This document shows positions 8,694 to 17,990 of a stretch of 64,000 nt of DNA, in pieces. The DNA comes from Ignavibacteriales bacterium (GTDB lineage Bacteria; Bacteroidota; Ignavibacteria; Ignavibacteriales; Melioribacteraceae), in NCBI GenBank assembly GCA_016177735.1, contig JACOUS010000039.1, positions 124,001 through 188,000 of the forward strand, given 5' to 3'. Under the pieces are notes generated by a model, which was not told the origin of the DNA, made no database searches, and was given only the letters and a program-made list of their open reading frames with translations. Made by a program: the position numbers and the translations under genes. Positions within the stretch are counted from its first letter, which is position 1, and every line of letters starts with the position of its first letter.

Positions 8694-11185
8694 AAACCGA
8701 ATTTTACTCCAAAAAGAAAATTCCTTTCTGCCGCCGGAAAAAATTCTTTGCCGATTCCGTATGCGGCATAAAGATTATCAAATATATTATTGACTTGAAC
8801 GAATAACTTCAGCGAGTTCAAATATGAATCAACATTGAATTCGTAGCTCGCAAAAAAGTTTGCGGTAAAATACGCATCAACTTTGTTATCGTTGTAATCG
8901 GCAATTTCCGGAACAAGCCGGCGGTACTCTCGTAATTTTTCATCATAATTATCTGTGAAAAATTCGCCGACATATTTACCGCTCAACTGCGCCAAAAATT
9001 TTTCCGTTTGATATTTCACGATTCCATTAAACGTAACTTCAGGGAAACCGCTTATTGAATTGTCGGATAAATCTATTGGAACTGTAATATCATTACCATT
9101 TTGATCTTCCGAACTAACAAAAGTTTTTCCTTTGCTAATATAATTCTTTGAGAAAGAACCGTTAAGAATAATTTGGAATTCGGGAGTAAATTTATAACTG
9201 AGTGCGCCTTCAACTCCGTAATGAATTGTTTCGTCCATATTTCCGGTTATCGGCTGACCGAAGCGGTCAACTTGCCCGCGTTTAACAATTTCATCGTTGA
9301 ATAACATGTAAAATAAATTAAGTGAAGCCGAGTAATCCGGTTTGATGACGGAAGTACCGAGCTCGATATTATTCATTGTTTCCGGCTTTACAAGCGGTTC
9401 CGAAAAATTATACGCACCGGAAGACGTCAATTCAAATTGCGGAACTTCGCCGGCACTCGATTCAGCGGCATCGTAATAATTTTTTAAGCGCGGTTCGCGT
9501 GTAACTCTTGCAAACGATAAATAGAAACTTACATCGGGATCGTATCTGTAATTAATTCCCAAACGCGGATTGAAGAACAAATCATCAATCGTGAATTCGT
9601 TATTCAAGTAACGTTCGTTTTCAATTTTATAATTGTGATATGCAATTTGTGCTTCTGCAAGAATATTTATCTGCCGGTCAACCTGGTAATTTTCATTCAC
9701 GTAAAAACTAAGAATATCATTGCCGCCTTCGTAGTAATAGTATCTGTATTCTTTTGTTACGCCAGCCGGTAAATTTTCAGCATAGTTTATACTGCCCCAA
9801 TGGACGGAACGATGCAGTCTCATTTCACCGCCAACAATCAATTCACCGTTATCGTGTTTGATGCTCACTCTTGGAATCCATCCCCACTGTGTATTTTCAA
9901 CTTGCGCTCTAATGATAGCGTTTGTAGGAATTTTAGCCGGATCGTAACCGTTTTCAATCAAACGGAAGTAATCATCATAAAAAACACTCCATGAACCGTC
10001 GTAATCAAAAAATCCGTTGCCGATTACAAGAAACAGTGCAGAGTTTAATGTTACATCGTCATTTAATTTGTATTCATTCAACAATTCAAAATGCGGCTGG
10101 AAAAAGTTTTCAATTTCTTCCGGTCTCCTATCCAAAGTGTAAGCATAATTTTTTTCATCGGCTTCCCAATAAGAATAGTTTGCCTTCCGCAACTTTTTAT
10201 CTTTGATCGCAAATTTAGGAAGACCTGTGTAAGCTAATCCGTCCGCCAGCGGTCCACCGAAAATATTTATTTGCGTAGTAAGATTTTCATCATAGCGTAC
10301 TGCAGACAAATGATAAGATTTCAAATCGACCCAGCTTTTATCTCTGTAGCCGCTGCTCAAAGTTTGCGAGAACTTTGCGTAGAAAGAATATTTGCCGTCA
10401 ATCAATCCGCTTGAAACACTCGCGGAATATTTTCTTGTGTTGAAACTTCCGAGTTGAACGGAAACTTCATCGCGGATTTTATCGGAGAAACTCGAAGTGA
10501 TAATATTAATCGAACCTCCGACCGCCGGATAACCGATTACGCCAGAACCGGCACCGCGCTGAACTTGAATCAGTTCAGTACTTTCGAGCAGATCGGGAAA
10601 ATCGATCCAGTAAACATTATGATCTTCGGGATCGTTTTGAGGAACGCCGTTAATTGCAACAGAAATTCTTCGTTGATCAAATCCGCGGATGCTCAAATAA
10701 TTGTAACCAAGTCCGTTCCCGTTTTCCGAATAAAAAGTTGCGCTTGGAGTGTAACTCAAAATTTCCGGAATATCTTGTGTGGTGTAAGAATCTGAAATTG
10801 ATTTTCGGTTAACTTGCGAGAAGCTAATCGGCGTAACGCCCGTTTTTCCGACCGAGCCTTTTACAAGCACAGTCTGGCTTGTAATTATTTTGCTTTCGAG
10901 CAAAATATCTTTTACACGACCCGAATGAATTTCATCAACTTCGATTTCTTTGGTTTCAAAACCGATGTAGCTGATTCTCAAAATATCTTTTTTGTTCAGG
11001 TCGCCGTGGATTGTGAATCTTCCGAAATCATCCGTTGCGGTTCCGATTCCCTTCCCCTTCACCATTACGTTCGCAGAAGGAAGCGGCATTCCGCTTGACG
11101 AGTTTAAGATTCGTGCGCTCACCTCCGTAACTTGAGAATGAACCTCAATGAAAACAAATAAAAAAAGAATAACTAAGTACTTCAT
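8690..11185 (-). CDS. TonB-dependent outer-membrane receptor, predicted thiamine/precursor uptake
   Basis: 831 residues. Signal peptide (MKYLVILFLFVFIEVHSQ), then a carboxypeptidase-regulatory-like beta-sandwich (about residues 19-95: SSGMPLPSANVMVKG and DDFGRFTIHGD). A plug domain follows (ISDSYTTQDIPEILSYTPSA, then VQRGAGSGVIGYPAVGGSIN), then a 22-strand barrel region ending in an aromatic/hydrophobic tail (LFGVKFGL). First gene after the TPP riboswitch, with GGAGG eight bases before the ATG. The substrate call (thiamine, phosphate esters or a precursor) rests on that riboswitch and the neighbouring kinase, as in known Bacteroidota OMP-TPK operons. Energy would come from TonB-ExbBD encoded elsewhere. 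Confidence 0.9.
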   Translation of the reverse strand: MKYLVILFLFVFIEVHSQVTEVSARILNSSSGMPLPSANVMVKGKGIGTATDDFGRFTIHGDLNKKDILRISYIGFETKEIEVDEIHSGRVKDILLESKIITSQTVLVKGSVGKTGVTPISFSQVNRKSISDSYTTQDIPEILSYTPSATFYSENGNGLGYNYLSIRGFDQRRISVAINGVPQNDPEDHNVYWIDFPDLLESTELIQVQRGAGSGVIGYPAVGGSINIITSSFSDKIRDEVSVQLGSFNTRKYSASVSSGLIDGKYSFYAKFSQTLSSGYRDKSWVDLKSYHLSAVRYDENLTTQINIFGGPLADGLAYTGLPKFAIKDKKLRKANYSYWEADEKNYAYTLDRRPEEIENFFQPHFELLNEYKLNDDVTLNSALFLVIGNGFFDYDGSWSVFYDDYFRLIENGYDPAKIPTNAIIRAQVENTQWGWIPRVSIKHDNGELIVGGEMRLHRSVHWGSINYAENLPAGVTKEYRYYYYEGGNDILSFYVNENYQVDRQINILAEAQIAYHNYKIENERYLNNEFTIDDLFFNPRLGINYRYDPDVSFYLSFARVTREPRLKNYYDAAESSAGEVPQFELTSSGAYNFSEPLVKPETMNNIELGTSVIKPDYSASLNLFYMLFNDEIVKRGQVDRFGQPITGNMDETIHYGVEGALSYKFTPEFQIILNGSFSKNYISKGKTFVSSEDQNGNDITVPIDLSDNSISGFPEVTFNGIVKYQTEKFLAQLSGKYVGEFFTDNYDEKLREYRRLVPEIADYNDNKVDAYFTANFFASYEFNVDSYLNSLKLFVQVNNIFDNLYAAYGIGKEFFPAAERNFLFGVKFGL

Positions 11186-11224
11186 TTTATTCCTCCTTGC
11201 CTCGCGGCATTTTGAGAAATAAAA

Positions 11225-11247
11225 AAGCCGTTACGGAAAAACGGCTT
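11225..11247 (-). terminator. Riboswitch-controlled intrinsic terminator
   Basis: Read on the minus strand: AAGCCGTT, loop TTTCCGT, AACGGCTT, then a T-run. It lies between the TPP aptamer and the TonB receptor start. The CCGTTTT in its 5' arm can instead pair with AAAACGG at the 3' side of aptamer stem P1 (11268-11274), giving a plausible antiterminator. Confidence 0.8.
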
Positions 11248-11266
11248 AACACTCAATTATTCTTCC

Positions 11267-11349
11267 ACCGTTTTCCTACGCTGGCATTATCCAGATCAGG
11301 TTCGAGGGTGTAATCTCAGCCAAACGGTTAGTATGGCACCCCTAACGAC
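11267..11349 (-). ncRNA. TPP riboswitch (THI element)
   Basis: On the minus strand the aptamer core reads GGGGTGCC, GGCTGAGATTACACCC, GAACCTGATCTGGATAATGCC and AGCGTAGGAA, the invariant blocks of the TPP riboswitch. CTGAGA lies at 11314-11319 and CCTGATCTGG at about 11291-11300. P1 can be drawn between GUCGUU (11344-11349) and AACGGU (11267-11272), with two G-U pairs. TPP binding would hold P1 closed and free the terminator just downstream, switching off the receptor, kinase and symporter genes. Confidence 0.96.
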
Positions 11350-11379
11350 TTTCTATTTCATGTTTATTTAAGAACTTGT

Positions 11380-14157
11380 TTAATTCAGTATCTTCAGTCT
11401 CTGCCCAATTTTAACACGATCCGATTTTAAATTGTTCCAAACCATAATATCGGAAACAAGCACTCTGTAAATCTTGGCAATTGTCCACAACGATTCGCCG
11501 TCCTTAACTTTATGAATTTTATTTGAAACGGAAGATTTCTGTTGCTGAACGTTTCCACTGCCGGATTTGTGAATCACCAATTCTTGCCCAACTTTAATTT
11601 TATTCGAGCCGATATTATTCCATAATTTGATATCCTTTACAGAAACATTGTACTGTTCTGCAATTAAGCCGAGTGTTTCACCGCCGCTAACATTGTGAAT
11701 CATCGTACCGTTATTAGCGGTAACATTTTTTACCGGAACAGTTTCTTTTTTGACTACAACATTATTTTTTGAAGGTGTTGCATCGGAGTAAATTGTTAAG
11801 GTTTTTCCGGCAACAACTTTATTTCCACTTAGATTGTTCCAATCTCTAATTTCGGCTGTCGAAACGTTAAACATTTCTGCAATTTCGCCGATTGAATCGC
11901 CTTTCTTAATTGTGTATTTAACTATGTTAGATTCGTTACGAGTAGTGTTATCGCCCAAAGATTTTGTGTACTCTTTACCGTAAACAGCAAGTACTTGCCC
12001 GGCAGAAATACGGTTCGATTTCAATCCGTTCCATTTCCTCAATTGCTGGGTAGTAATGCCAAACTTTGTGGCAATCTCGCTGATCGTATCGCCTCTTCTA
12101 ACTTTGTACTTCGTTGTTCTGGGCTGTTGATTGGAAGCAACTTGTGTGGTAGGGGCATTTTTAAGATCGCCGGAGTAGATTACAAGTTTTCTACCTTTGT
12201 AGATTTTATTACTCTTTAGGTTATTCCATTCTTTAATTTGATTTACAGTTACGCCGTAACGATTGGCAATGCTCGATAAAGATTCGCCGTTTCTAATTCG
12301 ATGTTCAATCCATGAATCGCCGGAATTGACAAAAAGTATTTCTCCTTTTTCTCGTTCAGACATGCTTTCAATTTTCGAATAGTAATCAAATTTTTCATCC
12401 GGTACATAAACATTGAGCACGTTACCAACTCTCACGCGCGAGGTGTACGGTAAATCATTCCAATTACGGAGATCTGAAACACGTACATCAAAAAGATCGG
12501 CAATGTCAATCAAATTATCTTTGCTTTTCACAGTGTACTTAATTGAGGTCATTCCTTCCGGAACAATAAACTCAACTGAATCTTGCGCCATTTCCTGATA
12601 TAGCTTACTGAATTTATCGGCATCGGTATTGTTTGTCAGTTCTAATTTGTAGGAAGGATTTTGATCGAGCGTGTTCATTTCATCTTCAATTGCTGGAAGC
12701 ATATCGGTATTAATTGCAAGATCATCAACATTAACAGCCGACGTCGGAATTTTTAATTCCATGCCCGCCGTCAATCTTTTTCTCGTTGAAATATGATTTG
12801 TCGATGCGAGCTGGGAAATACTTACATCGTACTTTGAAGCTATCTCGGAAATTGTTTCGCCGGATTGTACTGTGTGCATCACATATAATGATTTTGCGTC
12901 TTCGGGCAAGCTGTCGATATTCTCTACAAACTTATCAAAAGTTTTGGTTGGAACACGCAAAGGATAACCGCCGTTGTAATTTGGCGGAATTGAGTTTTGT
13001 GTCAATTCAGGATTTAATTCGCGCAAAAGGTCTGTACTAATACCGGCACATTTTGCAAGTACGTTCAAGTCAATAGCTTCGTTAATATTATGAACCGTAA
13101 ATTCATGAGGTTTTTCATACTGGATACTTGTAAACCCAAATTTTTCCGGCTGGCTTGCAATCAAAGTAATTGCAATATATTGAGGTACATAATTTTTTGT
13201 TTCGCGCGGTAGAAATTGTCTCAATTCCCAAAAATCGCTTGAACCGGCTCTGCGCATTGCTTTACGGACTCTTCCTTCGCCGCTGTTGTAAGCCGCAAGT
13301 GCCAAGTACCAATCGCCCAACGAATAATAGAGGTCTCTCAAATGTCTCGCTGCGGCGCGTGTTGCTTTTTCCGGGTCTCTTCTTTCATCAATATGAAAAT
13401 TTATATCGAGGTCATACAATCTTGCTGTGCCTTTCATGAACTGCCACATACCAACTGCTCTTGCCCACGATCTCGCAGTAGGATTCAGACCGCTTTCGGG
13501 CATGCTCAAAAAGATCAATTGCTGCGGTACTTTTTCTTCCGCAAAAGTTTTTGCCATCATCGGAAAATATTTGCCCGATCTCGAAAGCCACAGATTAATA
13601 TACTTTCTTCCTTTGCCGGTAAAGTATTCAATGTACTGTTCAACAAATCTGTTCACAACAAGCGGAAAATCACCAACAACAACAGTTACACTGTTGATCT
13701 TATCATTTTCTACAATCACGGAATCTTCGTTCAAAGCTATATCATCGGGTACACTTTTGTTGATCCATTCTTCAAGCGCACTGATTGATGCATTTTCCGG
13801 TAACTCTTCCAAACTATTTACATATTCTTGATAGTCTTCAACTATCGATGTTTCCAATTCTATAAATGCTTCATTCTCTTCAATATCGGGATAATAACTT
13901 AACTTGTTGATTGTAGTCATCGCAGATTCATAGTAATTCAGCGCATCGAGTTTAAAACCAAGCTTCTGTTTGTAAAGCGCGTTTACGTAATCACGTCTGG
14001 CATTTTCCAACATTTCATTTGCGATTGATTTGGTAGTAATTCGAAGTGTGTCTGGAGTTGATACTTTAGTCGTTTGGGTAGATGAGTTTAACGAACTGCA
14101 AGAAGTCCCCAAAAACAAGACTAACATAATAATAGGTAAAAAGAGTACTTTTTTCAC
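11380..14157 (-). CDS. MltD-like lytic murein transglycosylase with seven LysM repeats
   Basis: 925 residues. Lipoprotein signal with lipobox LGTSC near residue 20, so it is probably anchored in a membrane. The SLT domain lies near residues 195-310: [20 protein letters not shown] with the catalytic Glu in PESG, then [15 protein letters not shown] and [13 protein letters not shown]. This domain cuts peptidoglycan between MurNAc and GlcNAc. A degenerate LysM-like segment (near 345-395) precedes seven clear LysM repeats to the C-terminus, each with an '(S/T)xxxIAxxxxVxxxxLxxWNxL' pattern. E. coli MltD has far fewer. Start is GTG (14157), five bases after GGAG. It is probably a separate transcription unit. 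Confidence 0.92.
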   Translation of the reverse strand: MKKVLFLPIIMLVLFLGTSCSSLNSSTQTTKVSTPDTLRITTKSIANEMLENARRDYVNALYKQKLGFKLDALNYYESAMTTINKLSYYPDIEENEAFIELETSIVEDYQEYVNSLEELPENASISALEEWINKSVPDDIALNEDSVIVENDKINSVTVVVGDFPLVVNRFVEQYIEYFTGKGRKYINLWLSRSGKYFPMMAKTFAEEKVPQQLIFLSMPESGLNPTARSWARAVGMWQFMKGTARLYDLDINFHIDERRDPEKATRAAARHLRDLYYSLGDWYLALAAYNSGEGRVRKAMRRAGSSDFWELRQFLPRETKNYVPQYIAITLIASQPEKFGFTSIQYEKPHEFTVHNINEAIDLNVLAKCAGISTDLLRELNPELTQNSIPPNYNGGYPLRVPTKTFDKFVENIDSLPEDAKSLYVMHTVQSGETISEIASKYDVSISQLASTNHISTRKRLTAGMELKIPTSAVNVDDLAINTDMLPAIEDEMNTLDQNPSYKLELTNNTDADKFSKLYQEMAQDSVEFIVPEGMTSIKYTVKSKDNLIDIADLFDVRVSDLRNWNDLPYTSRVRVGNVLNVYVPDEKFDYYSKIESMSEREKGEILFVNSGDSWIEHRIRNGESLSSIANRYGVTVNQIKEWNNLKSNKIYKGRKLVIYSGDLKNAPTTQVASNQQPRTTKYKVRRGDTISEIATKFGITTQQLRKWNGLKSNRISAGQVLAVYGKEYTKSLGDNTTRNESNIVKYTIKKGDSIGEIAEMFNVSTAEIRDWNNLSGNKVVAGKTLTIYSDATPSKNNVVVKKETVPVKNVTANNGTMIHNVSGGETLGLIAEQYNVSVKDIKLWNNIGSNKIKVGQELVIHKSGSGNVQQQKSSVSNKIHKVKDGESLWTIAKIYRVLVSDIMVWNNLKSDRVKIGQRLKILN

Positions 14158-14291
14158 ACAGACTCCGTTCTTTTGAAATTCGGTTGCAATTTAAGCTCTT
14201 ATAAAAATTTTGTCAAGCTGACTGTGATATAATTCTAATTGTACATTATAATTAAATAACTTACGATTGAAAAAAGTTGTGTAAAAATTTA

Positions 14292-15836
14292 TCACAAAGG
14301 AATATTCGAATGTTTTTTCTTCGGATTTTGGTCAACCTTCGTTTTCAAAAGTTGGAATGAAGCAATTAACCTTTGACGTGTCTCACGCGGTATTATCACT
14401 TCATCAATATAGCCGCGCTCGGCGGCAATGTATGGATTTGCAAACTTATCGATGTAACCGGAAAGCAACTCCTCTAATTTGGCAGAATGATCTTTAGCCG
14501 AAGAAATTTCTTTTTTGAATACAATTTCAACCGCACCTTTCGGACCCATCACAGCAATTTCTGCGCTGGGCCATGCAAAATTAAAATCACCGCGGATGTG
14601 CTTGGAATTCATAACATCATACGCGCCGCCGTATGCTTTGCGTGTAATTACGGTAACTTTGGGAACTGTAGCTTCGCAAAACGCAAATAAAAGTTTTGCG
14701 CCGTGCCGGATAATTCCATTCCATTCTTGTTCCGTGCCGGGTAAAAATCCCGGAACATCTTCGAGAACGAGAAGTGGAATATTGAACGCATCACAGAAAC
14801 GAATGAAGCGTGCACCTTTTACCGATGCATTAATATCCAAGACCCCGGCAAGCACCGAAGGCTGGTTTGCAACAACGCCGACTGAAACTCCGCCGACATT
14901 TCCGAATCCGACAATAATATTCTGTGCATAATTCTGATGTACTTCCATGAATTCATTATCATCGAGAAGCAAATGAATTATTTCTTTCATATCGTACGGC
15001 TTGTTCGGAGTATCGGGAATGATTGCATCGAGTTTCGGTTCAATAAAATCTTGCTCGAAGTTAAATTCTTTTTCGATCGGACGATCTTTCCAATTCGATG
15101 GAAGATATCCGAGAAGTTTCCGGATATTTTCAATCACTTCAACTTCGCTTTCAAATGCGAAGTGTGCAATGCCGCTTTTCGTTGAATGCGTTTCGGCACC
15201 GCCGAGTTCTTCAAAACTTACTTCTTCATGTGTAACAGTTTTCACAACGTTTGGTCCGGTAACAAACATATGGCTTGTATTTTTCACCATAAAAACAAAA
15301 TCGGTAATTGCCGGTGAATAAACCGCACCGCCGGCACACGGACCCATTACTGCGGAAATTTGCGGTACAACCCCCGAAGCCAAAGTGTTTCGCAAAAAGA
15401 TTTCAGCATAACCGCCGAGGCTTACAACTCCTTCTTGAATTCGAGCACCACCGGAATCATTCAACCCGATGATTGGAATACCGAGTTTCAAAGCGGCATC
15501 CATTATTTTACAAATTTTTTCTGCGTGTGCTTCGGATAACGATCCGCCGAACACAGTAAAATCCTGGCTGAACAACGCAACTTGGTTTCCGTTAATCCTT
15601 GCAAAACCGGTTACAACACCATCGCCGGGAATTCTTTGTTTATCAATTCCAAAATCAGACGAACGATGTTTGACCATCATATCAACTTCTTGAAAACTAC
15701 CTTCATCAACGAGCAGCTCTATCCTTTCGCGCGCGGTTAATTTTCCCTTCTCGTGCTGGGCTTTTATTTTTTCTTCACCGCCGCCAAGTTTTGCCGCTTC
15801 CCGTAACTTCTCAAGTTTTTCGATTTTTTCTTTCAT
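14292..15836 (-). CDS. Acyl-CoA carboxylase carboxyltransferase (beta) subunit, propionyl/methylmalonyl-CoA type
   Basis: 514 residues, the usual length for PccB/MmdA. It moves a carboxyl group between biotin and an acyl-CoA. Seen: an N-terminal [18 protein letters not shown] motif, oxyanion-hole glycines in [13 protein letters not shown] and [13 protein letters not shown], and the C-terminal half [20 protein letters not shown] with [19 protein letters not shown]. Both crotonase-fold halves are complete. Last gene of the aroC-hydrolase-permease-ATPase-carboxylase run, three bases after the ATPase stop. No biotin carboxylase or biotin-carrier gene is in the window, so direction (carboxylase or sodium-pumping decarboxylase) cannot be told. 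Confidence 0.93.
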   Translation of the reverse strand: MKEKIEKLEKLREAAKLGGGEEKIKAQHEKGKLTARERIELLVDEGSFQEVDMMVKHRSSDFGIDKQRIPGDGVVTGFARINGNQVALFSQDFTVFGGSLSEAHAEKICKIMDAALKLGIPIIGLNDSGGARIQEGVVSLGGYAEIFLRNTLASGVVPQISAVMGPCAGGAVYSPAITDFVFMVKNTSHMFVTGPNVVKTVTHEEVSFEELGGAETHSTKSGIAHFAFESEVEVIENIRKLLGYLPSNWKDRPIEKEFNFEQDFIEPKLDAIIPDTPNKPYDMKEIIHLLLDDNEFMEVHQNYAQNIIVGFGNVGGVSVGVVANQPSVLAGVLDINASVKGARFIRFCDAFNIPLLVLEDVPGFLPGTEQEWNGIIRHGAKLLFAFCEATVPKVTVITRKAYGGAYDVMNSKHIRGDFNFAWPSAEIAVMGPKGAVEIVFKKEISSAKDHSAKLEELLSGYIDKFANPYIAAERGYIDEVIIPRETRQRLIASFQLLKTKVDQNPKKKHSNIPL

Positions 15837-15839
15837 GGC

Positions 15840-16580
15840 TCAAATAGAAATATTAAGAAGTTGATTTGATTCGTTCGATTTAAATATCTGTTCCAAATTA
15901 TTTCTATGTTGAAGAAATTTTTCACTGTTAAAAATATCGAGACTGCGGTCACGCGGAAGTTCTACGTTAACTTTAGTAAAAATTTCTCCGGGATTCTTTT
16001 TCATAACATAAATGACATCAGATAAAAACAAAGCTTCGCTGATGTTGCCGCTTGCAAGTAAAAATGCCGTACCGAATTCGTGATTGACTTTTCTTACAAG
16101 CTGTAAAATTTCTGCTTTCGTTGTTTCATCCATCTTGTTGAACGGATCATCGAGGCAGATTAATAAAGGCTTGTGCGCGAGTGAACGTGCAAGCGAAATT
16201 CTGAACCTGAATCCCAAACTTTTATTGTGCGGATAATGAGTTTCATATCCTTCCAACCCAACAGTATTAATTATTTTTTTAATATCAACAGATTTCTCAT
16301 CTTCAACCGCGAACAAAACATTTTGAGTCACGTTCAGCCACGGAAATGAGGAAGGTTCGGAAGGGATAAAAATAATTTTGCCGTTATTAATAATTTCGCC
16401 GCCGTCAGGTAATTCCAATCCGGAAATTATTTTTAGCAAAGTAGATTTACCGGCTCCGGCTGGAGCGATAATTGAAACTATTTGCGAGCCGCCGATCTCA
16501 AAAGAAATTTTTTTGAGAAGGTTAATTTTGTAGCCGGCTCTGTTGTTGTAATCTTTCGATATTTCTTTTATTTGCATCAT
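15840..16580 (-). CDS. Degenerate ABC-transporter ATPase (SsuB/TauB-like fold), probably inactive
   Basis: 246 residues with the general layout of nitrate/taurine/sulfonate-type importer ATPases. Walker A is nearly normal (APAGAGKST). The other key positions are altered against the SsuB pattern. The Q-loop glutamine falls at IPSEPSSFPW with no Gln. The signature LSGGQ position reads KSLGF. Walker B ends LDDP with Asp where the catalytic Glu should be. The H-switch reads ASGNIS with no His. The chain is otherwise full length with no frameshift, so it is kept as a protein. It overlaps the permease start by 4 bases. A structural or regulatory role, or very slow ATP turnover, is inferred. Confidence 0.8.
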   Translation of the reverse strand: MMQIKEISKDYNNRAGYKINLLKKISFEIGGSQIVSIIAPAGAGKSTLLKIISGLELPDGGEIINNGKIIFIPSEPSSFPWLNVTQNVLFAVEDEKSVDIKKIINTVGLEGYETHYPHNKSLGFRFRISLARSLAHKPLLICLDDPFNKMDETTKAEILQLVRKVNHEFGTAFLLASGNISEALFLSDVIYVMKKNPGEIFTKVNVELPRDRSLDIFNSEKFLQHRNNLEQIFKSNESNQLLNISI

Positions 16581-17326
16581 TGCCAGAAATAAATTTTTTC
16601 TCTGATAATTTTATAAACCAAATCACCTAATAAAATTAATAGGCTGATAATTACAGCGATTGAAAAGAGCGCCGAGAAATCGTTATAGTTCAACGCTTGC
16701 CGGTAAACTCCGCCGAAACCTTCTGCATTCGAAATGAATTCGTATATCATAATCAAAACCCAAATGTAATAATGGGTTCTCCTCATGTCATCAAAAATTT
16801 TTGGCTGAATACTTTTGAACAACACTTTGGAATAAAGTGAGTTACCGGCAACACCAAGATTTTTGGCTGTTAACTTGTAACTTTCGTTTATTCCGCCGCT
16901 ATATCTGTAAAGCGAAAACGAGAACATGAGAAACGAAACAATTACTGCAAACAAAAATTCAGCTAAGAAAGAATCACCGAACCAAAATGAAAATAGAATT
17001 GCAAAAAAGAAAGCCGGGAAGTAGCGGAATATCTTTAGCGATTCGGCGGATTCATTATAAGCGGCAAAAAATTTCATCAGCAGAGGTGCAGCTTTTACAA
17101 AAATGAAATACGCGAGTGCCAGCGAAAGATAAATTATAGTGGTTGTTGCCGCAGCAGATTGCAGTAGATTATAATCTTTCCAAACAGCAATTAATGACTC
17201 GAACAGCAAATCAGGTTTCGGCAAAATTTTATTTACCGGCAGAACGAATTCAAACAGAACTACATAAACGAAGAGCAGTACAACTGCTAATTTAACTTTG
17301 GAGATAATTGATTGATTGTTTGGCAA
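16577..17326 (-). CDS. ABC-transporter permease, SsuC/TauC-like
   Basis: 249 residues with six or so hydrophobic segments. The cytoplasmic coupling loop reads KLTAKNLGVAGNSLYSKVLF, followed by KSIQPKIF: an EAA-type loop (LG...L...VLF..I.P.IF) of binding-protein-dependent importers. Position and pairing with the ATPase next to it support a nitrate/sulfonate/hydroxymethylpyrimidine-type permease, but the sequence is divergent. No periplasmic binding-protein gene lies nearby. It sits 21 bases after the metallo-hydrolase and overlaps the degenerate ATPase gene by 4 bases. Confidence 0.75.
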   Translation of the reverse strand: MPNNQSIISKVKLAVVLLFVYVVLFEFVLPVNKILPKPDLLFESLIAVWKDYNLLQSAAATTTIIYLSLALAYFIFVKAAPLLMKFFAAYNESAESLKIFRYFPAFFFAILFSFWFGDSFLAEFLFAVIVSFLMFSFSLYRYSGGINESYKLTAKNLGVAGNSLYSKVLFKSIQPKIFDDMRRTHYYIWVLIMIYEFISNAEGFGGVYRQALNYNDFSALFSIAVIISLLILLGDLVYKIIREKIYFWQ

Positions 17327-17347
17327 CTTTTCTCCGGCAAATTTTTA

Positions 17348-17989
17348 TCAATTAAAAAACGGGTTATGTAATTTTTCGTAACCGATGCTGCTTTCCGATT
17401 CGTGTCCGGGATAAATTTTAACATCATCCGGCAGCGTAAACAATTTTGTTTTTATCGAGTCGATTAATTGATCGTAATCGCCGCCCCACAAATCGGTTCT
17501 GCCGATACTCTCTTTAAAAAGAACATCGCCGGTTAAACAAATTTTTTCTTTTTCAAAATAGAGACAAAATTCGCCCGGCGTATGACCGGGTGTAAACAAA
17601 AATTTTCCTTCGTGCACGCCGATATTTATCAACATACTTTCCGTAATCAACTCATCCGGTTTCGGCGAAGGATTCATGTGCGTCCCATAAGTTTTCGCTT
17701 GCTCTACCATTAAATCAAGCATGAACAAATCTTTTGCCGGCGCCAGAAATTTACAATTATATGTTTCTTTCACAAATGAATTTCCGAAAATATGATCAAT
17801 ATGGCAATGCGTGTTGATCAAAAATTTTACGGAAAGATTATTCTCCAAAATATGCTTCTGCAAAATTCCCCTTTCAACTTGATCGTAGCAGCCCGGATCA
17901 ATAACTGCCGCCTCTTTCGAAATATCATCGTAGAGCAAATACGTGTTTTCGAGAAAAGGATTGAAGACAATTTTTTTTATCTGAAGCAT
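17348..17989 (-). CDS. Metallo-beta-lactamase-fold hydrolase, glyoxalase II-like
   Basis: 213 residues. The metal site motif THCHIDHIFG (HxHxDH) is intact. Further ligands appear as FTPGHTPGEFCLYF (His), ICLTGDVLF (Asp) and YPGHESESS (His). This single-domain form of the glyoxalase II / YcbL family typically hydrolyses thioesters such as S-lactoylglutathione analogues or serves as a persulfide/lactonase-type enzyme; the actual substrate is unknown. It starts one base after the chorismate synthase stop and precedes the ABC permease, so it is co-transcribed. Confidence 0.88.
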   Translation of the reverse strand: MLQIKKIVFNPFLENTYLLYDDISKEAAVIDPGCYDQVERGILQKHILENNLSVKFLINTHCHIDHIFGNSFVKETYNCKFLAPAKDLFMLDLMVEQAKTYGTHMNPSPKPDELITESMLINIGVHEGKFLFTPGHTPGEFCLYFEKEKICLTGDVLFKESIGRTDLWGGDYDQLIDSIKTKLFTLPDDVKIYPGHESESSIGYEKLHNPFFN

Positions 17990-17990
17990 A

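Noticed and set aside
13342-13831. Overlapping plus-strand open frames (148 and 134 residues) across the transglycosylase gene
   Set aside because: They mirror the SLT domain on the other strand and have no family features.
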